From: Natronosalvus caseinilyticus | Lineage (GTDB): Archaea > Halobacteriota > Halobacteria > Halobacteriales > Natrialbaceae | DNA length: 64,000 bases | Reading direction: 5' to 3' | NCBI RefSeq assembly: GCF_017357105.1 | Contig: NZ_CP071596.1 | Span: 1,364,001-1,428,000 of the forward strand | Shown: positions 1-9,640 of the stretch, one piece after another | Position numbering within the stretch: position 1 is the first letter of the stretch | How the letters are laid out: each line of letters begins with the position of its first letter | Notes under the pieces: model-generated | Told to the model about the DNA's origin: nothing | Databases searched by the model: none | The model's input: only the letters and a program-made list of their open reading frames with translations | Translations under genes and position numbers: made by a program

Positions 1-272
1 CCATCAATTCGTATCTCCCAGTCGTTTCCTGCCTGTGGGTCGAGAACCCGAAGCTGTATGGAAACGCCGTGTTCTTTCTCGAGTGCACGGATCACTTTCG
101 GTGTGTAAGTGCCGTCGGAAAATTGCGGCGGTCTATACGGTCGCATGCCGTGTGCGTTGAATACCTCGATATTATTGCGCCACCACGGTTCGAACTTCGT
201 GAGATCGGCATCCGTGTATGGATCCTCCTCGTCATATCCTGGAGGGGCATCTGCACTTCGGTCTGTAGCCAT
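1..272 (-). CDS. hypothetical protein, N-terminal part, cut by window edge
   Basis: An open minus-strand frame starts at an ATG at 272 and runs off the left edge without a stop; a GTG at 278 is an alternative start. The readable 90 residues are acidic and start ATDRSADAPPGYDEEDPYTD, followed by a Trp-rich stretch (FEPWWRNN) and VIRALEKEHGVSIQLRVLDP. The composition is that of a real halophilic protein, and a TATA-like box sits 25 nt before the ATG. I recognise no family and see no signal peptide or membrane segment. Confidence 0.65.
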   Translation of the reverse strand, partial: MATDRSADAPPGYDEEDPYTDADLTKFEPWWRNNIEVFNAHGMRPYRPPQFSDGTYTPKVIRALEKEHGVSIQLRVLDPQAGNDWEIRID

Positions 273-296
273 AACCACGACTATGGGTTCTCGAGG

Positions 297-304
297 TATA
301 TATT
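297..304 (-). promoter_or_regulatory. TATA box for the edge gene
   Basis: The minus strand reads AATATATA about 25 nt before the ATG at 272. That is the haloarchaeal spacing for a leaderless transcript. Confidence 0.4.
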
Positions 305-519
305 TCCGGGAGTTGTAAGTTCGAGCTCTTGCTCGTGGAATGCGACTGAATGATAATTGTCTCCGACGCTGGGGGTGACGGAAGATGATGGGATCTGGTC
401 GGATGACTAGGCATTGTATGGTTAGCACCATTTATGAACGTTGATAGATTGGTAATCAAAAGTCCACTATATGGCATAATAGTGTGGTGTTTAATCAATA
501 TAGGTCGTGCTCAGTCAAC

Positions 520-720
520 TTTCTCTCTGTGTTGTGAAAGCGATCAATAGGCAATTGAGGGTCGAAATTGCTTTCCGATCAGTTTCCAGATGATAGGCCC
601 TAAATTACCAAAACCATAACAGAAAATTGCAGCCATCGACAGGAAACGTGCTGGCTGAGGATTTGTGTTTCTTAGTTGAGCTAGGTAGGAATGCGTAGCT
701 GGATCGGTGCCTAGTCATCC
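520..720 (-). pseudogene. strongly decayed IS6-like transposase remnant
   Basis: Translated on the minus strand across frames, this stretch gives TDPATHSYLAQLTKKHKSSA, then a degraded FPVDG, and later LIAFTTQRES or IDRFHNTER. These match, in order, the haloarchaeal DDE transposase pattern (GTDPAAAFL.RLTEKH, FLVD, IDRFH). Many stops and frameshifts are present. It is a third relic of the type seen at 11.3-12.15 kb. The limits are approximate. Confidence 0.45.
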
Positions 721-883
721 AAAGCCAGCGACACTGAGAATAAGCTTTGACTTGATGACTATTGTAGTATTTGAACAAGACCAAAATAAATTCACACTGA
801 CAATAATCTCATTGATAGCGACTCGCGACGACATTACCTCCCTCAGAACACGTTTGTTCCGATGGGCTGCACAGGAACAACGC

Positions 884-1120
884 CCCCGTGGATATCGCCG
901 TGCATTTCCACTTACTGCTCACGTCGGTCTGGGCGTTCCTGGTGGGGCTTACACTGTGGATTCCGACCCATTTCTGAGAGTGGATCGTCGCTGCTGTTCA
1001 TGCCGCTGGCGGTCTACGCCGGGTCCGGGTGCTCGACGCCCACGACGACGTCTCGCTGACGCTCGCGAATCTCCTGCTGCTCGTTGGACTGGGATACTCT
1101 CCCTCGAGCTGGTCGAGAAC
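884..1120 (+). pseudogene. fragment of a small membrane protein
   Basis: The plus strand from the GTG at 884 reads VDIAVHFHLLLTSVWAFLVG, then more hydrophobic residues, then TGA. Further hydrophobic pieces (LLFMPLAVYAG; LTLANLLLLVGLGY) lie in the other two frames downstream. The hydrophobic pieces are spaced like transmembrane helices, suggesting a frameshifted membrane protein. It overlaps the minus-strand hypothetical gene, so at most one of the two is functional here. Confidence 0.25.
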
Positions 1121-1366
1121 TGACCCGGTTGCGCCCAATTCTCGTGCGCGTACGAACCACTGGTCTAACGCTTCTTCATCAGGGAGGCCTGTCTGGTACT
1201 CCGTGTCAAGGACGTCCTCACCAACGTACCACTCAATAACACCGAGACGCTCGGCTTCCTCGATAATACGGCAGGTCGTCCAAAACTCTCTCCACCTCGG
1301 TTTGGGATGAGAGTGGAATTCCCGCCGGAGTGTTGACAGTCGGTCGTGGTCACTGTGTTGACCCAT
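998..1366 (-). CDS. hypothetical protein
   Basis: An ATG at 1366 opens a frame beginning MGQHSDHDRLSTLRREFHSH and continuing through RWREFWTTCRIIEEAERLGV and an acidic middle. The first 90 residues look like real coding sequence (acidic, balanced). The last 30 are Ser/Arg-rich and atypical, so the true 3' end may be lost by a frameshift near 1095. An in-frame ATG at 1390 is an alternative start. No family is recognised. Confidence 0.4.
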   Translation of the reverse strand: MGQHSDHDRLSTLRREFHSHPKPRWREFWTTCRIIEEAERLGVIEWYVGEDVLDTEYQTGLPDEEALDQWFVRARELGATGSVLDQLEGEYPSPTSSRRFASVSETSSWASSTRTRRRPPAA

Positions 1367-1609
1367 GCTACCAGGTTTGGTCGACACCATTTAATCATTT
1401 CTTACGTTAATTTGACGAAGTTGTGCTATATTTTACGAGATAGGAGGTTCTATCGTTTGATCGTCCGAAGTGAAGTCAATACACGATATCACAGAACTTA
1501 AGACTGTCAGTTGATTTGTTGAGTACTGTTCAGAGTAGAGACCGAAGGAGCGAGGCAGGGAACTCATGGTGTCAGAACCCACCGTCCTCAGCGGTCCCAG
1601 AACATAAGT

Positions 1610-2215
1610 TCAGTTTGGGTTTGTAGAGCGGGAGGCGACATCGTGTGAGCTGATGCGCCTTAGCATCTACCTCTATTTCCGTATTATCACCTTCAAGTAC
1701 TGTCTATATATTCGAGATATTCGATGTCGATCGGGCTCGATCCACCGTTCACAACTGGGTACTGGAGCAGATTTACAGCCACGGAAGGCAAGTCCCGGAT
1801 CACGTCGCCGTTGACAAGACGGTGATCCAAGTCACCAACCAGCGCTACTGACTGTACTCCGTTGTCGATCCACAAACAAACGAATTCCTGTAAATCCAGC
1901 TGTTTCCGACGCGAATACCGCTGCCACCTCAAGTTTTCTTCCCGTACTTCCGAGATACGCGATGTCTCCGATGCCGTGTTTTTCGTCGATACAGCATCGT
2001 GGCTACAGGCTGTACTCCACTGTGACGACCTCCAATTTCGACACGAGCACCACGGAAACTGGCACGCCGTCGAAGGTGTCTTTCAAGAAGTAAAACGATG
2101 AACCTCCTCGTTCAGAAACTGTTTCAGAAACGCCGATTCAACAACCACCGAAACATGGCACCAAAGCTTCGCATAGTGCTGGAACCAGCTAATCTAATCA
2201 GTGTCTATCATGACT
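1610..2215 (+). pseudogene. decayed IS6-family (ISH-type) transposase
   Basis: The three plus frames carry, in the correct order, the pieces of a haloarchaeal IS6-type transposase: FVEREAT, EIFDVDRARSTVHNW, PDHVAVDKTVIQV, RYWLYSVVDPQTNEFLYIQL, then after a frameshift DAVFFVDTASWLQAVLH, LQFRHEHHGNWHAVEGVFQE, and finally FRNCFRNAD and ETWHQSFAVW. The DDE residues are recognisable (VDKT, FVDTA, VEGVFQE) but the reading frame breaks at least three times, so no active transposase can be made. I did not find clear terminal inverted repeats. Confidence 0.75.
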
Positions 2216-2796
2216 CCCCCAACCTTTCCGTCTGAGGTAATGATGCAAAATGTATGCGGACAGGTGCGTACCAGGAGCAGAATACAATTCATTTCACGTG
2301 AGCACTACGCTGTAACGTTTCGGCAACGGTGACAGCCGAGTTCGCCACCCACTTGCCAGGAATCGATTGTATCCTGTTTTTCCTCAGAGAAACACTATTG
2401 GGGATCGTAGTCGTGATGGTCCAGATGAGCGTGGATGATAGTTCTTAGTGTACTCATTTCCACGTAACGGGGTAGCTTTCGAACTCTCCTTCTTGTCGTT
2501 ATCCCGTCTTCACTTGAATGCTCTCAACGATCTTTCGCCGTCGTACAGATTCTATCGGACAATAGCATTACACACATAATGTTGTAACAGTTGATGATTA
2601 CGTCTTGTATGTAACTGGTCGAACGGAGGGAAACGGTTTCTACTGGTAAACGTGACTGGCAACTTGAACTAAAAATGGTCCGAATTTGAGTGCGGAGTCT
2701 ATAATGAAAGAACGTGCCCTATTTCTATCGGACACATATTCTCGAAATCTTTTCCAAATAGAAACTATTACGGTGATTGTATCCGTGTGAATTCAC
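2216..2796. other. intergenic, no gene seen
   Basis: This AT-richer stretch lies between the transposase relic and the IclR gene. I find no frame longer than about 25 codons with halophilic character and no clear repeat. Its right end should hold the promoter of the IclR gene. Confidence 0.5.
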
Positions 2797-3564
2797 ATGG
2801 CCAAAGATAACACGGGGACTCCAACGATCAAAGCCGTAGAGACGTCACATGCGGTTATCAAGGTGCTACAGGAACTTGGACAGGCAACGGTCACTGAAGT
2901 CTCGACCCATACAGATGTTTCAAAGGGAGGAGTATTCAAGCATCTGAAGACCCTTCAGGAAAGCGGATTCGTTGTTCGTGAGGATAACGAATACCGTCTC
3001 GGTTTGCGGTTTCTAGATATCGGTGGACAACTCCGATATACCCATCCGGGTTCTCAGATCATCAAGGACAAGATGCAAGAACTGGCCGAGGAAACTAACG
3101 AAACAAGCATCTATACCGTACTGGATGATACACGGACGACTACATTGTTTCGCGAGACGGGGAGCAGAGGGGTCTCTACACGGACACGTATCGGAAAGCG
3201 ACTCTACCCACACGAAACCGCTGCCGGAAAAACAATACTCTCTCAACTTTCGGAGGAAGAAGTTGAGCGGATCATCGATGACGTTGGGCTACCCGCAGTT
3301 ACCAAGAACACGATTACTGACAGAGCAGAATTCCTCGACGAGTTACACGTCGTTCGCGAACAGGGATATGCGTTCAACCTCGGCGAGAGCGTCGAGGGAC
3401 TGATCGCGATGGCTGTTCCTCTTGTTCCCGATGGTGAAGTCCTTGGCGCCTGTTCTGTAACGGGCCCCTATCACCGTATGAAGGGTGACCCGGTCAACGA
3501 AGACATCTCTGAAACGTTATTGAGCTTCGTGAATGAACTGGAACTGAATATCGCCCACTCGTAG
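2797..3564 (+). CDS. IclR-family transcriptional regulator
   Basis: 255 residues, the normal length. An N-terminal winged helix (about residues 9-70, with TVTEVSTHTDVSKGGVFKHL) is followed by the IclR effector domain (about 80-250, with LYPHETAAGKTILSQLS and VLGACSVTGP). IclR proteins bind promoters of catabolic genes and respond to small acids or aromatics. It stands upstream of a VOC protein, a hydroxyacid dehydrogenase, an HpcH/HpaI aldolase and an ABC transporter, so it is the likely local regulator of that set; the ligand cannot be read from sequence. Confidence 0.93.
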   Translation: MAKDNTGTPTIKAVETSHAVIKVLQELGQATVTEVSTHTDVSKGGVFKHLKTLQESGFVVREDNEYRLGLRFLDIGGQLRYTHPGSQIIKDKMQELAEETNETSIYTVLDDTRTTTLFRETGSRGVSTRTRIGKRLYPHETAAGKTILSQLSEEEVERIIDDVGLPAVTKNTITDRAEFLDELHVVREQGYAFNLGESVEGLIAMAVPLVPDGEVLGACSVTGPYHRMKGDPVNEDISETLLSFVNELELNIAHS

Positions 3565-3798
3565 TCACTGAGAGTACTTCCCTCTCAATCAATTTATGGG
3601 CGATCGATAGATTTTGGCAGAGATGCCTCAGTGTTGTTCGATCGCATCCTGATCGGTAAATTCTCAACACTCTCGCTTTCTCAATGTTGGTTCTTACTGG
3701 CATAATCGATACGGTGGTCAGGAGTGACCGGGGAATTGTGGCACGTATTGGCTCATACGAAAGATATATGGCCATCAATTGAGAACGAGGAAATTGAA

Positions 3799-4164
3799 AT
3801 GGACGGTACAATCGACCATATCGAGATAGAGGCTAGCAACGCGGACGAGATGGCAGAGTTCCTGCAAAACCTCGGATTCGAAATTCACCGCGAAACCGAA
3901 CATCACGGAAAATCGTACGAACTCAAGCCACCGAACTCGGAACAGCCACTGTTCGAAATTCACACTGTTGAGGGTGAGGAAACGCCAGGAATTAACCACA
4001 TCGCCTTCACTTCGGACGATGTCGAAGCACTGGCGGAGGACCTTCGTGAGAAGGGTGTCGACCAGGTCAGAGATCCGTATTACGTCGAAGCAACTGGACG
4101 CACAATTCTGAATTTCCGTGACCCTGACGGTCGACGGTTCCAAGTGGTATCTTCCGACGATTAA
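3799..4164 (+). CDS. VOC (glyoxalase/dioxygenase-fold) protein
   Basis: 121 residues from the ATG at 3799, which follows a GAGG motif at 3787-3790; the longer frame from 3724 adds residues with no family match. Two beta-alpha-beta-beta-beta halves are visible. Metal-site candidates are His in TIDHIEIEA and His in INHIAFTSDD. The C-terminal motif FRDPDGRRFQVV has Gln where most VOC enzymes have the last metal-binding Glu, so its metal chemistry may differ or be lost. Single-domain VOC proteins include glyoxalase I, fosfomycin-resistance enzymes and epimerases; the substrate is unknown. Confidence 0.85.
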   Translation: MDGTIDHIEIEASNADEMAEFLQNLGFEIHRETEHHGKSYELKPPNSEQPLFEIHTVEGEETPGINHIAFTSDDVEALAEDLREKGVDQVRDPYYVEATGRTILNFRDPDGRRFQVVSSDD

Positions 4165-4262
4165 TATCTCAGTCACACGGCAGCTGTGACACGGCGACCA
4201 ACAATCGGCCTGTCATGGGAATCAGTGGAACCAGCAGTTACCTGCTCTGGCCTTCCACATTG

Positions 4263-5231
4263 TCATCGAACCTCCGGAGCAACTGCAAGAAACTCGTTGT
4301 CTACCGATCCGTTATCCAGAAGTATCAGCGTATTTCGTGCAAGTGTAGTGATGCCACGTTCTCGGTACTCTTCCGTCATCGCGGCGACGTGTGGTGTCGT
4401 AATGACGTTATCCAGTTCGTGAAGCTTCGAGTCAGCTGGTAGTGGTTCTGTCTCAAATACGTCGAGGCCTGCGCCAGCGACCTTTCCAGACTGGAGGGCA
4501 TCGATCAATGCGTCAGTGTCGACGAGAGGCCCCCGTGCAGTATTTACGAGCAGAACGCGATCTCTCATCGCATTGAAAGCCGCCTCGTCGAACGTTCCAC
4601 GTGTCTCCTCGGTGAGTGCGGCGTTCACACAAATCATCTGACTCTCCTCAAGCAGGCGCTCGATGGAGACTATGTCCGTGTCGGTGAGTTCCGATTCGAC
4701 CTCGTGGACGTACGGATCGTGGGCAAGCGTCTGCACGTTAAATCCCGTAAGCAGTTTGGCAACCCGGCGTCCGATATTCCCATAGCCAAAAATACCGATT
4801 GTTTTCCCCGAGAGGAGTGTCCCTTGTGGAGCGGTATCACGCCAATTACCATCGCTCAGGAGTTCCTGAGTTTCACCTACTCGACGTGCAATGCCAAGCA
4901 ACAGCGTGACGGTGTGCTCAGCAACGGATAGTGCGTTCATCCCTGGTGTGTGAGTAACTGTGACGTCGTGGTCACGAGCAGCATCGAGATCGACATTGTC
5001 GATGCCTGTGCCGAGTTTCGCAATCACTTCGAGCTCTGTGTCGGCCAGTACCCGTTCTGTCACAGAAAGTCGGGACGTAGTAAACAGGACTTCCTTGCCG
5101 CTGAGTGCATCGATAAGTGATGATTCGGTGTCTGGTTCGTCAAATTCGAGGTCGATAGCTGGTGTGACGGCGTCGCGGAGTATTTCTGCCGGTTGGATAT
5201 CAGGGTCTACCAACGCATTCCAAGTCCCCAT
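4263..5231 (-). CDS. D-2-hydroxyacid dehydrogenase (SerA-like)
   Basis: 322 residues, the usual length for a short 2-hydroxyacid dehydrogenase without a regulatory ACT domain. The Rossmann dinucleotide motif is IGIFGYGNIGRRVAKLL. The catalytic Arg is in LVNTARGPLVD, the Glu in DVFETEPLP, and the His in VITTPHVAAMTEE. It reversibly oxidises a D-2-hydroxyacid to a 2-oxoacid with NAD(P). It is followed on the same strand by nothing and preceded by the HpcH/HpaI aldolase, which makes or uses 2-oxoacids, so the two probably act in one degradation pathway. Confidence 0.9.
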   Translation of the reverse strand: MGTWNALVDPDIQPAEILRDAVTPAIDLEFDEPDTESSLIDALSGKEVLFTTSRLSVTERVLADTELEVIAKLGTGIDNVDLDAARDHDVTVTHTPGMNALSVAEHTVTLLLGIARRVGETQELLSDGNWRDTAPQGTLLSGKTIGIFGYGNIGRRVAKLLTGFNVQTLAHDPYVHEVESELTDTDIVSIERLLEESQMICVNAALTEETRGTFDEAAFNAMRDRVLLVNTARGPLVDTDALIDALQSGKVAGAGLDVFETEPLPADSKLHELDNVITTPHVAAMTEEYRERGITTLARNTLILLDNGSVDNEFLAVAPEVR

Positions 5232-5283
5232 GCCTAACTCTCCATACCCGGGCTAAGTATAGATTTCCATTGTTGGCCAAACC

Positions 5284-6060
5284 TCACGAGCGAATACGGT
5301 TTAGACGGTCGCGAACGACTTCCTGAACGGCACCGAATTCACTAGTAATTCGTACAATTTGATACCCATCGTCAATTGCTTTGGTGGCTTCATCCGGATC
5401 ACTCTTGATGCATCCAACGGGAATTCCCGCTGCGTTACACTTTTCTCTCACCTCCTGAACGCGGCGATGGACTTCCGGGTGATTCTTGTCGGACGGATAG
5501 CCCATCTGTACCGAGAGATCGGAAGGTCCGATAAATGCAAACCCGAGATCTGGAACCGAAAGAATCTCCTCAATATTGTCAGTAGCAGTCGCTTTTTCGA
5601 TCATAACGCCGATACACACCTGTTCGTCCTCAGTCTTCAGGTATCGGTCGACGTTTCGCCAGGTGTTCGTACGTGCCGTAGAGTTTCCTCGTTCACCTGG
5701 TTCTTCTTGATATACATACCGTGACGCCTCGACGGCGGTTCGAGCCTCTTCTGCAGTATCGACACGAGGTATGAGGATGTTCCTTACGCCGGTATCCAGT
5801 ACTTTCCGAATCATTGCCGGGTCGCTCTCTGGAACTCGCACGAGCAACTCCGTACCACCGAGTTCGGCCGCGCGGGTGAGGTTCTCTATGACGTGGCTAT
5901 CCCAAGGGCTCGGACCGTGGTGTTCGAAATCTAACCAGACGAAATCGATACCAAGCTCTCCGTAGAGTTCTACCAGACTGGGAGCGAATGTATCGGCACT
6001 CGTCCCGAATACGACATCGCCGTTCTCTATACTACTCCGGAAGGAATTTGACTGATCCAT
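5284..6060 (-). CDS. HpcH/HpaI-family aldolase
   Basis: 258 residues from the ATG at 6060 (MDQSNSF). A longer frame to 6129 adds a non-conserved leader. The metal site is visible as Glu in CIGVMIEKATA and Asp in FAFIGPSDLSVQMGYP; FVWLDFEHHGPSPWDS is the family's first strand motif. These TIM-barrel class II aldolases cleave 4-hydroxy-2-oxoacids into pyruvate plus an aldehyde. The gene lies 52 bp upstream of the 2-hydroxyacid dehydrogenase on the same strand and is divergent from the HD-domain gene, so both promoters should lie in 6061-6160. Confidence 0.9.
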   Translation of the reverse strand: MDQSNSFRSSIENGDVVFGTSADTFAPSLVELYGELGIDFVWLDFEHHGPSPWDSHVIENLTRAAELGGTELLVRVPESDPAMIRKVLDTGVRNILIPRVDTAEEARTAVEASRYVYQEEPGERGNSTARTNTWRNVDRYLKTEDEQVCIGVMIEKATATDNIEEILSVPDLGFAFIGPSDLSVQMGYPSDKNHPEVHRRVQEVREKCNAAGIPVGCIKSDPDEATKAIDDGYQIVRITSEFGAVQEVVRDRLNRIRS

Positions 6061-6160
6061 CGGTATTTGAGTGTTTTTTCTGGACTGCAATATGCGTTTG
6101 GGAAGCCACAACATAGTTTCCACGAACACAGTTTTACGCTTCGGCGATACAGCGTTTTAC

Positions 6161-6718
6161 ATGGACTACGGATCGATAGTTCGTCGGCAGTTCACCGAAC
6201 TTCAGGAAGTCACAGACGAGTCGCTACGGAACCAAATCGTGAAGGTCTGGACGAAGGCACTCAGAGAGAGTTCGTTTGAGAGTCCGGATGACCTTCCATG
6301 GTGGCCACCACGCCAGAACAATATTGGCCAAGACGAAACCACCACTTCACATGTTCACGACGTAACAAGGTGTGCAATAGCGATTGCAGATGCTCTTGCT
6401 ACACACAGCGACGTTGACGTAGATAGAAATCTTGTCATCGCAGGCTCCCTTTTGCACGATGTGAGCAAAGTATACGAAGTAACGCAAGATGGGACAACAC
6501 TTCTTCAGGAACTCGTCCCCCATCCGCACTATAGCATCCATCTACTCGCGAGCGCTGGTTGTTCATTACATCTTCAACATATCGTCCTCTCTCATAGCAA
6601 TTCGTCGTCAGTCGAACCGAAGACACTCGAGGCGAAGATCGTGCAAGCAGCAGACGAACTCGTCGTTGAGGGTGCGTACGCGCAAGGAGCTGGATTACTT
6701 GTTGATCCCAGCGCGTGA
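6161..6718 (+). CDS. HD-domain phosphohydrolase-like protein
   Basis: 185 residues from the ATG at 6161 (MDYGSIVRRQF). The metal ligands of an HD domain are present: His in HVHDVTRCA, the His-Asp pair in AGSLLHDVSKVYEV, then PHPHYSIHL. HD proteins hydrolyse phosphate esters or nucleotides. It lies in front of the ABC transporter genes on the same strand, 144 bp away and with a separate promoter, so co-function is only suggested. The substrate is not predictable. Confidence 0.8.
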   Translation: MDYGSIVRRQFTELQEVTDESLRNQIVKVWTKALRESSFESPDDLPWWPPRQNNIGQDETTTSHVHDVTRCAIAIADALATHSDVDVDRNLVIAGSLLHDVSKVYEVTQDGTTLLQELVPHPHYSIHLLASAGCSLHLQHIVLSHSNSSSVEPKTLEAKIVQAADELVVEGAYAQGAGLLVDPSA

Positions 6719-6832
6719 TGTCTCAGTATAATCTCCCGCGGCACCCTATTTTATTCCCGGGCCAGTAATTGTACCGCATCCGCATTCTCCGACAAATGAT
6801 TTATAGCTAACAGTAACCAGTACTCTTATTAC

Positions 6833-6842
6833 GCATAAATAT
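6833..6842 (+). promoter_or_regulatory. TATA box of the ABC transporter operon
   Basis: CATAAATATA lies 20-30 nt before the ATG at 6863, the spacing of a haloarchaeal promoter with a very short or absent leader. Confidence 0.4.
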
Positions 6843-6862
6843 AGACATTGTATCGCAATACC

Positions 6863-7936
6863 ATGGAAGAGCATGATTATTCGCAGGGACAGCTGTACCG
6901 TTCACTCGACAGGAGACAGGTTCTCTCTGGTGGGGCCGCCCTCCTCGCGGGTGGGGTAGCCGGGTGTCTCGGTATGGGCGACAATGGGGAAGACGACGGT
7001 TCAGGGGACCTTACCAATATTCATATGCTGAATCTGGAAGGTTCGATGTTTGTCCCAGTGTTCTTCTACGGCCGTGAACAGGACCTCTGGGCGAGCCGTG
7101 GTATCGATCTCTCTATTGAGGTTGCCGGGTTTGGGAAGTTCTCACGGACATTCTCCGAAGGATTAGCCACTGGTCTCTCCCCGCTTTCGTCGCTGCCGCT
7201 TGCCGGTAACCTCGCCGGCGATACGGGTGTGAAATGCTTCGGCCAGACTATGAATTTCATCAACCAATGTTTTGTACAGAACGATTCCGATATCGAAGAA
7301 CCCGGCGACCTCGAAGGGATGACCGTTGGGGTTCCAGGGCGGGGCTCCTCCACAACTCGATACTACATCGCTCAGTGGGCGGAATTGTATGACTTCGACC
7401 TGATGAACGATCCCACAGAAATCGTCGATTCGCCGACGTCGACGTTGTACAACTTCCTCGAGGGGAACGAAGAAATCGATGCGGGTATCCTTTTTACGGG
7501 AGATACAATCAAAGCACTCGCAAACGACGACCTGCGTTCGATCTACAATCCCGTTCCTGCGTGGGAAGAACAACACGGTTATCCACCATCCGTCACAATG
7601 TTCGGCGTATTCGATGACTTCCTGAACGAGAATCCATCTGTCGTAATGGATTTCTGGGATGGCTGGACGGAAGCAGTAGAGCTATTCCGTGATGAATTCG
7701 ACCAGGCGATGAACCAGTACGGTGCTGTTGGTGGTATCGATCTGTCCTCGGAAGGAGAAGTCGATGAAGTTCGTCAACTGGTAAATGAGGGGCAGCTCTT
7801 CCCGACCGACTGGGACGAAGAGTGGATTCAAATGAACGTAGACCTGTTCAAACTCGTTGAACAATATGGTGGTCTCGATGCGGCCCCGGACACCGACAGT
7901 TTCTTGACACACGAAGAGATTCAGGATATGTCATGA
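6863..7936 (+). CDS. ABC transporter substrate-binding lipoprotein (SsuA/NMT1-like)
   Basis: 357 residues from the ATG at 6863; a TTG at 6848 is less likely. A Tat signal with lipobox is visible: DRRQVLSGG, hydrophobic core, VAGCLG, so the mature protein is lipid-anchored at Cys after export of the folded form. The mature part fits the NMT1/SsuA periplasmic-binding fold (FVPVFFYGREQDLWASRGID at the start; DLEGMTVGVPGRGSSTTRY). This family binds sulfonates, nitrate, taurine or pyrimidine precursors; the ligand here is unknown. It is first in a four-gene transporter operon. Confidence 0.9.
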   Translation: MEEHDYSQGQLYRSLDRRQVLSGGAALLAGGVAGCLGMGDNGEDDGSGDLTNIHMLNLEGSMFVPVFFYGREQDLWASRGIDLSIEVAGFGKFSRTFSEGLATGLSPLSSLPLAGNLAGDTGVKCFGQTMNFINQCFVQNDSDIEEPGDLEGMTVGVPGRGSSTTRYYIAQWAELYDFDLMNDPTEIVDSPTSTLYNFLEGNEEIDAGILFTGDTIKALANDDLRSIYNPVPAWEEQHGYPPSVTMFGVFDDFLNENPSVVMDFWDGWTEAVELFRDEFDQAMNQYGAVGGIDLSSEGEVDEVRQLVNEGQLFPTDWDEEWIQMNVDLFKLVEQYGGLDAAPDTDSFLTHEEIQDMS

Positions 7937-7970
7937 ACGAATACCTGCCAACCGTTCCGATCCCACAGAC

Positions 7971-8804
7971 ATGGTGTTAAATGATCGCTCGCAAAAACGA
8001 GCATGGGTTACCAGCCTGTACCAATCGAGACTAATCCAGCCAAACCTGATCGCAATCGCGCTATTTCTCGGACTGTGGCAATTGGTTTCGCAGTCGTACG
8101 ACTCGACTGTTTTTCCGGGCTTGGGTCTACTGGCTGAGAATATATGGCTGGTCGTAACCAGTGGTGACCAGTTTGAATTCATGGCGAATATTCAGCCCTC
8201 ACTCGTCCGAATCGGCATCGGTTTCGGACTGTCCATGATTATTGGCGTGATCATCGGTACGAGCATGGGTATCTATCCGGTATTCGAGGACTATCTCACG
8301 GCGCCGGTTATGGCGATAATGACGTTTCCGGCCGTTGTGTGGGCCTTTCTCGGGGTTCTCTGGTTCGGAATTACCGACTACGTGGTGTCGGTGTTCGTGA
8401 TAACACTCGCCGTTGCCCCTTACGTTACCGTAAACGTCTGGAAGGGGGCTGAATCCGTCGACCACGATCTCGTGGAGATGGCAGCTACATTTGACGCATC
8501 TCGCATAAATCAATGGAGACACATACATATCCCACACCTGCAGCCGTTTATTTTCTCCTCGGCGCGTCTAGCCTTCGCGCTGTCCTGGAAAATCTCGCTG
8601 ATCGCGGAAGTATTTGGCGCGACGTCGGGTGTTGGGTACGTTGTCGATTACTACTTCCAGACGCTCCGTGCAGACATGATCATTGCCTGGGCGTTGCCGG
8701 TCATGGTCGTGATGTTCGCGATAGAGCGGCTATTCAAGAGACTGGAAGATCGATCGTTCGAATGGCGTCCGGAACTCGAGGAGAGCGCTGGACAGAGGCG
8801 ATAA
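7971..8804 (+). CDS. ABC transporter permease (SsuC/TauC type), first
   Basis: 277 residues with about six hydrophobic segments and the cytoplasmic EAA-type loop (MAATFDASRINQWRHIHIPH) that contacts the ATPase. It begins 34 bp after the binding protein and ends 2 bp before the ATPase gene. It pairs with the second permease downstream, so the channel is probably a heterodimer rather than the usual homodimer of this family. Confidence 0.9.
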   Translation: MVLNDRSQKRAWVTSLYQSRLIQPNLIAIALFLGLWQLVSQSYDSTVFPGLGLLAENIWLVVTSGDQFEFMANIQPSLVRIGIGFGLSMIIGVIIGTSMGIYPVFEDYLTAPVMAIMTFPAVVWAFLGVLWFGITDYVVSVFVITLAVAPYVTVNVWKGAESVDHDLVEMAATFDASRINQWRHIHIPHLQPFIFSSARLAFALSWKISLIAEVFGATSGVGYVVDYYFQTLRADMIIAWALPVMVVMFAIERLFKRLEDRSFEWRPELEESAGQRR

Positions 8805-8806
8805 CA

Positions 8807-9640
8807 ATGGATCTGAAAATACGCAACCTGACGAAGACGTTCGAAGAGTCAAGCGGGAACGAATTTGTCGTCCTCAACAGTATTAGCTGTACAGTGGACG
8901 AAGGCTCCTTTACGAGCATTATGGGGCCCTCGGGATGTGGAAAATCAACACTGCTGAATATTCTCGCAGGCCTTCATACGTACGATGAAGGTGAGATAGA
9001 ATGGCAGGGTGAAATCGTCGATCCAAGCGATCTTCCTATCGCATACGTGTTCCAGGAGCCTCGACTCTTGAATTGGCGGACTGTCGAGGACAACATCAAA
9101 TTCGCGCTAAACGCACAGGGGGTCCCTAAAGAAGAACACGATGAACGTATCGACGACGTACTCACAACGGTGGGACTCGCTGATGAGAAGAAATCCTATC
9201 CACTCCGATTATCCGGTGGGATGCGCCAGCGTGTCGGTATTGCACGTGCGCTTGCAGTCGACCCAGAGATTCTCCTTATGGACGAACCGTTCAGCGATCT
9301 CGACGAACTCACTGCACGGAACCTTCGTGACGATCTGATCGAGTTGTGGCAGCAGACGGGAAAGACAATCGTATTCGTCACGCACGACATCAGTGAGGCC
9401 ATCTATTTATCGGATGAGATCGTGTTCCTGGACACGCAAGGGCTCATATTCAACGAAATCAGCCTTGATTACGAGAGACCCCGGAATCCGAATGACTCGT
9501 CGTTACTCGCTCTCGAATCTGACCTCATGGATACGTTCTTCGACAGGATGGAAGCGATTGACGCTGGTGAATCGGAGCCTCCCACTGCAGAGCCCGGAGA
9601 ACAACCTGCGCAATTCCAGGATCAATCCGGTGGTGCCTGA
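8807..9640 (+). CDS. ABC transporter ATP-binding protein (SsuB/TauB type)
   Basis: 277 residues from the ATG at 8807 (MDLKIRNLTKTF). Walker A is GPSGCGKST, the signature is LSGGMRQRVGIARAL, Walker B is EILLMDEPFSDLDE, and the H-loop is FVTHDISEAIYL. The D-loop reads SDLDE. The C-terminal 40 residues are acidic and Pro/Glu-rich, typical of halophilic tails. It directly follows the first permease and its stop is immediately followed by the second permease's ATG, so all are translated from one transcript. Confidence 0.92.
   Translation: MDLKIRNLTKTFEESSGNEFVVLNSISCTVDEGSFTSIMGPSGCGKSTLLNILAGLHTYDEGEIEWQGEIVDPSDLPIAYVFQEPRLLNWRTVEDNIKFALNAQGVPKEEHDERIDDVLTTVGLADEKKSYPLRLSGGMRQRVGIARALAVDPEILLMDEPFSDLDELTARNLRDDLIELWQQTGKTIVFVTHDISEAIYLSDEIVFLDTQGLIFNEISLDYERPRNPNDSSLLALESDLMDTFFDRMEAIDAGESEPPTAEPGEQPAQFQDQSGGA

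Noticed and set aside
8513-8806. Upstream extension of the transporter ATPase frame
   Set aside because: It overlaps the permease gene in another frame; the ATG at 8807 gives the normal family start.
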